From Mycobacterium ahvazicum (GTDB taxonomy: Bacteria > Actinomycetota > Actinomycetes > Mycobacteriales > Mycobacteriaceae): a stretch of 64,000 nt of DNA. The notes under the pieces were generated by a model, which ran no database searches, was not told where the DNA came from, and worked only from the letters and a program-made list of their open reading frames with translations. Shown here one piece after another: positions 57,968 through 64,000 of this stretch; position 1 is the first letter of the stretch, and each line of letters starts with the position of its first letter. The stretch lies in the NCBI RefSeq assembly GCF_900176255.2, contig NZ_FXEG02000003.1, positions 1,302,001-1,366,000 on the forward strand, read 5' to 3'. A program made the position numbers and the translations under genes.

Positions 57968-60900
57968 CCGGAAGTCCCCCGTCCGCTGGTGCGGGTCATG
58001 CGGCGGATCTGGCGCGCGGCCACCGACAGCGTCGCGAGATCCTTGGCGCCGCTTGCATAGATCTCGGTGAGCGTTCGCCTGGCCCGCTCCACCCGGGACG
58101 CGCTGATGTGCTCCCACTCCGCGATCTTCTCTTCCCCACTTTCGTCCGGCTCCCCCACCGCGAGCACGTCGAGACACAGCGACCGCAGCGAGGCGTAGAT
58201 GTCGTCGCGGATTGCCAAGCGCGCCAAGGAATGCCAGCGGTCGTATCGGGGCAGCGCTGATATCGCGGTGAGCAGGCCGTCGGTGCCCAACCGGTCCATC
58301 AGCGCGAAATACGTGTCCGCGACGTCGGCGGTTTCGGTATCGGTGATGTCGGCGATGTCGATGATGTCGAGCAGGCTGAAGCGGTACAGGCCGGCCGCCA
58401 CCAGGTAGGCCAACTCTTTCGGCGCACCCCCGGCAGCGAACGCCGCGGCTTCCTGTTCGACGATGGCCTTGTCGTCACCGCGCAGCCACTCCGACATCCG
58501 GGGGGTCAGCGTTTTGACCTTGGCGGCGAAGCGGTTGATTTCGGCGCCGACGGCCAGCGGCTGGGGGCGGTAGTTGAGCAGCCAGCGTCCGGCGCGGTCG
58601 ATCAGACGTCGGGTATCCAGCGTCATCTGGTCCGAGAGCGCGACCGGGATATCCGCCGCGCGGATACCGCGCCAGATCTCGTCGATCCCGAAGATGGCGT
58701 CGGTGGCCACCCAGGTGCGTACCGCGTCGATCTGCCCGACCCCGACGTCCTGGGTGATCCGGAACGCGTAGCTGATGCCGGCGGCGTCCACCATGTCGTT
58801 GATCAACATCGTCGTGACGATCTCGCGGCGCAGCTGGTGAGTGCGGATCTCCGGGGTGAATCGCTCCCGCAACGGCGTCGGGAAATAGCGGGGTAACCTC
58901 GACGCAAAGACGTCCTGCTCTGGCAGTTCGGTGGTCAGCATCTCCGCTTTCAGGAGCAGCTTCACGTGGGCCATTAGGGTGCAGAGCTCGGGTGAGGTCA
59001 GCCCCAGACCGGCTTCGGTGCGCCGCGCGACGTCCTTTTCCGACGGCAACGCTTCCAGCTCGCGGTCGACGCCGTTCTCTTCGAGGAACTTGATCTGCAT
59101 GGCGTGCACCGGCAGCAGGCTCGGGGCGTTGGCGCGGCTGGTGCCCATCAGGTCGTTCTGGTCCTCGTTGTCGGCGAGCACCAGTTTCGCGACCTCGTCG
59201 GTCATCGATTCCAGCAGCGCGCTGCGCTCGTCCCGGTGGACCTTGCCGGCCGTGACCAGCGAGTCGATCAGGATCTTGATGTTGACCTCGTGGTCGGAGC
59301 AGTCCACGCCGGCGGAGTTGTCCATCGCGTCGGTGTTGACCCGCCCACCCGCGAGGTCGAACTCGACGCGGCCCAAGGCCGTCACGCCGAGGTTGCCACC
59401 CTCGCCGATTACCTTGGCGCGCAACTGGTTTCCGTTGACTCGCACCGGGTCGTTGGCCCGGTCGCCGACGTCGGCGTCGGACTCGGACTCGGCCTTGACG
59501 TAGGTGCCGATACCACCGTTGAACAGCAGGTCCACCGGTGCGAGCAAAATTGCCTTCATCAGGTTGGGCGGGGCCATCTCGGTGACCTCGTCGTCGATGC
59601 CCAGGGCCACGCGCACCTGCGGGCTGATCGGGATCGACTTCTGCTCGCGGCTGTACACCCCGCCGCCCTCGCTGATCAGCGACTTGTCGTAGTCCTCCCA
59701 GCTGGAGCGCGGCAGGTCGAACATCCGCTGGCGCTCCGGCCACGTTCTCGCCGCGTCGGGGTCGGGGTCCAGGAAAATGTGCCGGTGATCGAACGCGGCG
59801 ACCAGCCTGATGTGCTTGCTCAGCAGCATGCCGTTGCCGAATACGTCACCGCTCATGTCGCCGACGCCCACCACCGTGAAGTCCTGGGTCTGGGTGTCGA
59901 CGCCCATCTCGCGGAAGTGTCGTTTGACGGCCTCCCAGGCGCCCTTGGCAGTGATTCCCATGGCCTTGTGGTCGTAGCCGACCGATCCGCCGGAGGCGAA
60001 GGCATCACCCAGCCAGAACCCGTAGGAGTGGGCGACGTCGTTGGCGATGTCGGAGAAGGTCGCGGTCCCCTTGTCCGCGGCGACCACCAGGTAGGCGTCG
60101 TCACCGTCGCGGCGTGTCACTTGCGGTGGGGGGCTTACCTTTCCGGTTGAGTGGTCGACATTGTCGGTGACGTCCAGCAACCCGGAGATGAAGAGCTGAT
60201 AGCAGGCGACGCCCTCGGCGCGGGTCGCGTCACGGTCGGCCGCGGCGTCGCCGGTGGGCAGCGGCGGGCGTTTGAGGACGAAACCGCCCTTGGCCCCGAC
60301 CGGAACGATGACGGCGTTCTTGACCGCCTGGGCCTTGACCAGACCCAGGATCTCGGTGCGGAAGTCGTCGCGCCGGTCCGACCAGCGCAGCCCGCCGCGG
60401 GCCACCGGGCCGAACCGCAGGTGCACGCCCTCGACGCGCGGTGAGTAGATGAAGATCTCGTACTTGGGCCGCGGCAACGGCAGCTCGTCGACCAGCTGGG
60501 CATCCAGCTTGATCGCCAGCACGTTGCGGACGCGGGCCGAACCCTCGCGTGTCACAAAGTAATTGGTGCGCAGCGTGGCCTGCACCAGTGACGCGAAGGC
60601 ACGCAGGATGCGGTCAGTGTCCAGGCTGACCAATGCGTCGATGTCCGCGGCGACGGCGGCGGCGGCCGTTTGCGCGTCGCGGCTCGTCGCCGATCCGCTG
60701 GGATCGAACAATGCCTCAAACAGCCGCACCAGCGATCGCGCTGTCGAGGGGTGCTCGTTGAGCACCGATTCGATGTAGGACTGACTGTAGGGAAAGTTGG
60801 CTTGCCGCAAGTACTTTGCGTAGGCACGCAGCAACACGACCTGCTGCCAGCTCAGCCCGGCGCGCATCACCAACTCGTTGAACCGGTCGACTTCGACCCG

Positions 60901-62790
60901 GCCGTGCCAGATCGCGGTGACGGCCTCGGCGAAGCGTTGTGCCGTGGCGTCGCGGTCGGCCTGCGTCTGCGCCACCTGGATGGTCGGGTGCGGCGAGATC
61001 CGGAACTGGTAGATCCACACCGGCAATCCGTCCGGTCGCATGACCGTGAACGGCCGTTCCTCGAGCACTACGACACCCATGCTCTGCAGCATCGGCAGCA
61101 GCTGGCTCAGCGAGGCGCTGTGCCCGCCCAGGAACCAGGTCAGCTGTGCGGTTCCCTCGCCGCGATCGGTGAACACGAGCTTGACCGAATCGCTGGTCAG
61201 GTCGTTGATGATGTTGACGTGGCCGATGGCATCGGCCGGGGTGACCGCCGTCTTGTAGGCCTCGGAGAAGGCGCCGGCGTAGTGCTCGGCGTCGGCGTGC
61301 GAGATCGCTCCGGTGGGTGCGGCCGCGACGAGCCGGTCAGACCAGGTGCGCGCGGCCTCGCTGATCAGCGCCTGGATTCGCATCCGGTTCTTTTCGGAGA
61401 CGTCGACCGGGCCCGCATCTTCGGGCAGTCGCACCATGAAATGCATGAGCGCCCAAGGTGATTCACTGACCCGCGCAGTGAATTCCAGTCGCGTACCGCC
61501 GAATTCGCGGACCAGGATGTCCTCGATCTGCAACCGCACGGCAGTCGTGTAGCGATCGCGGGGCACATAGACCAGGCAGGAGACGAAGTAGCGCAGCCGG
61601 TCGTCCCGGACGAACAGCAACGCCCGGCGCTGGGATCCCAGATCCACCACGGCTTTGGCCATCGTGAATAGCCGTTCGCCGCTGAGGGTGAACAGCTCCG
61701 AACGCGGGACGGTCTGGATCACGTCGAGGATCAATTGAGCCGGGTGGACGGGGTCGCTGTCGGCCAGCGCCAGGGCTTCGCGGACCCGGCGCGAGATCGA
61801 CGGGATCTCCAGCACGTCGGCGTTCATCGCGGCGACGGTGAACAGCCCGACGAAGCGGTGCTCGATCACGCCACCGTCGACGTATTCGCGCACCCCGATG
61901 GCGTAGGGATAGGCGCCGTAGCGCAGGTAGCTACCGACGGTGGCCTGGGCTAACACCAGCAGCTTGTCGTCATCGGTCAGTCGCGGGCGAGAACCGGTCC
62001 GGCTGCGCAGCACGCCGAGCTCGCTGGTCCCGTCGCCAGAGACCAGACCGTCGTGCACCCGGCACCGCTGGTAGCCCAGCAGCAGGAAGTTCCCCTCACC
62101 CAGCCAGCGCAGCAGCGCCGCGACATCCTCGCGGTCGGGCGCCGTGAAACGCCCGCCGGGGTTGTTTTCGACGTCGGCGGCCAGGTTGCTCAGGGCGGCG
62201 ATGATCGCCGCGGCGTCGGCGGCCACCTGTTGGACGTCGCTGAGGACCTTGGGCAGCACCCTCTCGACCTCGGCGAGCGCTTTGGTGTCGACGGTTGGCA
62301 CGAACTGGATGTGGATCCACGCCTCGCCGACGTATTGCGGGGTGCCCGGCGCCTTGGGTTCGATGCTGATCAGGTCGCCCGCCGGGTTGCGCTGCACATC
62401 GAACACCGGGGTCATCAGCACGGAATAGGAGACACCGAGCCGGTGCAGCAGCACGGTGACGGAGTCCATCAGCATGCCGCCGTGGTCGGTGACGACCTGC
62501 AGCGCGGGCCCGAAGCCCGCGGGATCCTCGGGCGGATAGACCGCCACGCAGCTCTCGCCGGGCGGTCGGTGCTGGCCCAGCCGGTAGTGCGCGTTCAGCA
62601 GCGCCGGGGTGAGGATGGTGGCCGGGATGGTCAGGTCGATGACGCCGGTTTCGAGGGTTCCGGGTTCTTTGTCGTGGGGGCCGCGATAGGTCTCGACGTA
62701 GGCCTTGGAAATCCAGTCAGGAACGTCCGACATCGTGGAGAACGCGGTCCACGGGATGGTTGCCTGCTTCGGTCCGGAACCGATCGTCAT
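57964..62790 (-). CDS. gdh: NAD-specific glutamate dehydrogenase, large type
   Basis: Catabolic enzyme of 1608 residues (M. tuberculosis Rv2476c is 1624) that turns glutamate into 2-oxoglutarate and ammonia with NAD+. The N-terminal half is regulatory. The catalytic part includes APKGGFVLKRPP-type sequence (GAKGGFVLKRPP), FASGGSVGYDHKAMGITAKG and VGDMSGDVFGNGMLLS. In mycobacteria this enzyme is restrained by GarA. First gene of the gdh-thioesterase-Rv2474c run. Confidence 0.97.
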   Translation of the reverse strand: MTIGSGPKQATIPWTAFSTMSDVPDWISKAYVETYRGPHDKEPGTLETGVIDLTIPATILTPALLNAHYRLGQHRPPGESCVAVYPPEDPAGFGPALQVVTDHGGMLMDSVTVLLHRLGVSYSVLMTPVFDVQRNPAGDLISIEPKAPGTPQYVGEAWIHIQFVPTVDTKALAEVERVLPKVLSDVQQVAADAAAIIAALSNLAADVENNPGGRFTAPDREDVAALLRWLGEGNFLLLGYQRCRVHDGLVSGDGTSELGVLRSRTGSRPRLTDDDKLLVLAQATVGSYLRYGAYPYAIGVREYVDGGVIEHRFVGLFTVAAMNADVLEIPSISRRVREALALADSDPVHPAQLILDVIQTVPRSELFTLSGERLFTMAKAVVDLGSQRRALLFVRDDRLRYFVSCLVYVPRDRYTTAVRLQIEDILVREFGGTRLEFTARVSESPWALMHFMVRLPEDAGPVDVSEKNRMRIQALISEAARTWSDRLVAAAPTGAISHADAEHYAGAFSEAYKTAVTPADAIGHVNIINDLTSDSVKLVFTDRGEGTAQLTWFLGGHSASLSQLLPMLQSMGVVVLEERPFTVMRPDGLPVWIYQFRISPHPTIQVAQTQADRDATAQRFAEAVTAIWHGRVEVDRFNELVMRAGLSWQQVVLLRAYAKYLRQANFPYSQSYIESVLNEHPSTARSLVRLFEALFDPSGSATSRDAQTAAAAVAADIDALVSLDTDRILRAFASLVQATLRTNYFVTREGSARVRNVLAIKLDAQLVDELPLPRPKYEIFIYSPRVEGVHLRFGPVARGGLRWSDRRDDFRTEILGLVKAQAVKNAVIVPVGAKGGFVLKRPPLPTGDAAADRDATRAEGVACYQLFISGLLDVTDNVDHSTGKVSPPPQVTRRDGDDAYLVVAADKGTATFSDIANDVAHSYGFWLGDAFASGGSVGYDHKAMGITAKGAWEAVKRHFREMGVDTQTQDFTVVGVGDMSGDVFGNGMLLSKHIRLVAAFDHRHIFLDPDPDAARTWPERQRMFDLPRSSWEDYDKSLISEGGGVYSREQKSIPISPQVRVALGIDDEVTEMAPPNLMKAILLAPVDLLFNGGIGTYVKAESESDADVGDRANDPVRVNGNQLRAKVIGEGGNLGVTALGRVEFDLAGGRVNTDAMDNSAGVDCSDHEVNIKILIDSLVTAGKVHRDERSALLESMTDEVAKLVLADNEDQNDLMGTSRANAPSLLPVHAMQIKFLEENGVDRELEALPSEKDVARRTEAGLGLTSPELCTLMAHVKLLLKAEMLTTELPEQDVFASRLPRYFPTPLRERFTPEIRTHQLRREIVTTMLINDMVDAAGISYAFRITQDVGVGQIDAVRTWVATDAIFGIDEIWRGIRAADIPVALSDQMTLDTRRLIDRAGRWLLNYRPQPLAVGAEINRFAAKVKTLTPRMSEWLRGDDKAIVEQEAAAFAAGGAPKELAYLVAAGLYRFSLLDIIDIADITDTETADVADTYFALMDRLGTDGLLTAISALPRYDRWHSLARLAIRDDIYASLRSLCLDVLAVGEPDESGEEKIAEWEHISASRVERARRTLTEIYASGAKDLATLSVAARQIRRMTRTSGRGTSG

Positions 62791-62893
62791 GCCGTTAGCT
62801 CCCTACTCAGGACGGTTGGCACTACGCGCAGTCACCCCACATCTCGGCGACCGAACCGGGCGCATCGTTGCGGGGCTGCTGGCAAAGGTGACA

Positions 62894-64000
<1,107 letters not shown>

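Overview
This is a high-GC actinobacterial window. Gene order and protein content place it in the genus Mycobacterium. The backbone follows the Mycobacterium tuberculosis Rv2435c to Rv2477c order almost gene for gene: cyclase, rbsK, a small methyltransferase, nadE, proB-obg-rpmA-rplU, rne, ndk, a DUF4233 gene, folC, valS, the Rv2449c-like reductase, rpfE, mobA, korB-korA, an MFS gene, clpX, mmuM, clpP2-clpP1, tig, lipP, a Nei-type glycosylase, rpiB, the Rv2466c-like reductase, pepN, an HNH gene, glbO, aglA, gdh and ettA. It is not M. tuberculosis itself: several blocks are added, and dctA and Rv2451/Rv2452c are missing. A non-tuberculous Mycobacterium is likely; the species cannot be read from the sequence.

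Layout. Positions 1-3313 hold the 3' part of a membrane adenylate/guanylate cyclase gene (reverse strand), then rbsK and a PEMT-type methyltransferase. Positions 3310-9414 are the first added block. A HutC-type GntR regulator is divergent from a tightly coupled operon encoding an MmgE/PrpD protein, an isocitrate-lyase/PEP-mutase-family lyase, aconitase-family large and small subunits and a PEBP protein, with a perfect 11+4+11 bp inverted repeat between regulator and operon. A small membrane protein follows. nadE follows at 9468-11510. The second added block (11569-19483) carries a cysteine hydrolase, a PknE-like receptor kinase with a duplicated four-cysteine ectodomain, a secreted CHAP protein, a flavin monooxygenase-like protein, a sirtuin, and a divergent P450/TetR pair with a palindrome between them.

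Positions 19488-31060 are core: proB, obg, L27, L21, RNase E (with a repetitive acidic tail), Ndk, FolC and ValS. A bulb-lectin/LysM protein is inserted at 31146-31778. An Rv2449c-like oxidoreductase and rpfE follow, separated by a strong hairpin terminator. About 1.1 kb without a convincing gene lies upstream of rpfE; it has three consecutive hairpins and a Crp-like site. Positions 34939-48758 run from mobA through KorAB, MFS, clpX, mmuM, clpP2P1 and tig to tRNA-Pro, tRNA-Gly, lipP, a secreted Gly/Pro/Trp-rich protein, Nei and rpiB. Positions 48828-64000 run from the Rv2466c-like reductase (here CPWA rather than CPWC) through pepN, a DUF5130 protein, a possible cytochrome-oxidase accessory peptide, HNH, glbO, aglA, an added FAD oxidoreductase, two small operon genes and gdh, to a truncated ettA.

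Functionally the core covers NAD, proline and folate synthesis, ribosome assembly, RNA decay, proteolysis (ClpXP1P2 with trigger factor), the CoA-independent-looking branch of 2-oxoglutarate oxidation (KorAB) and glutamate catabolism (Gdh). The best candidate for an undescribed system is the GntR-controlled PrpD/lyase/aconitase-family operon, which looks like a complete route for hydrating and cleaving an organic acid whose identity is unknown.
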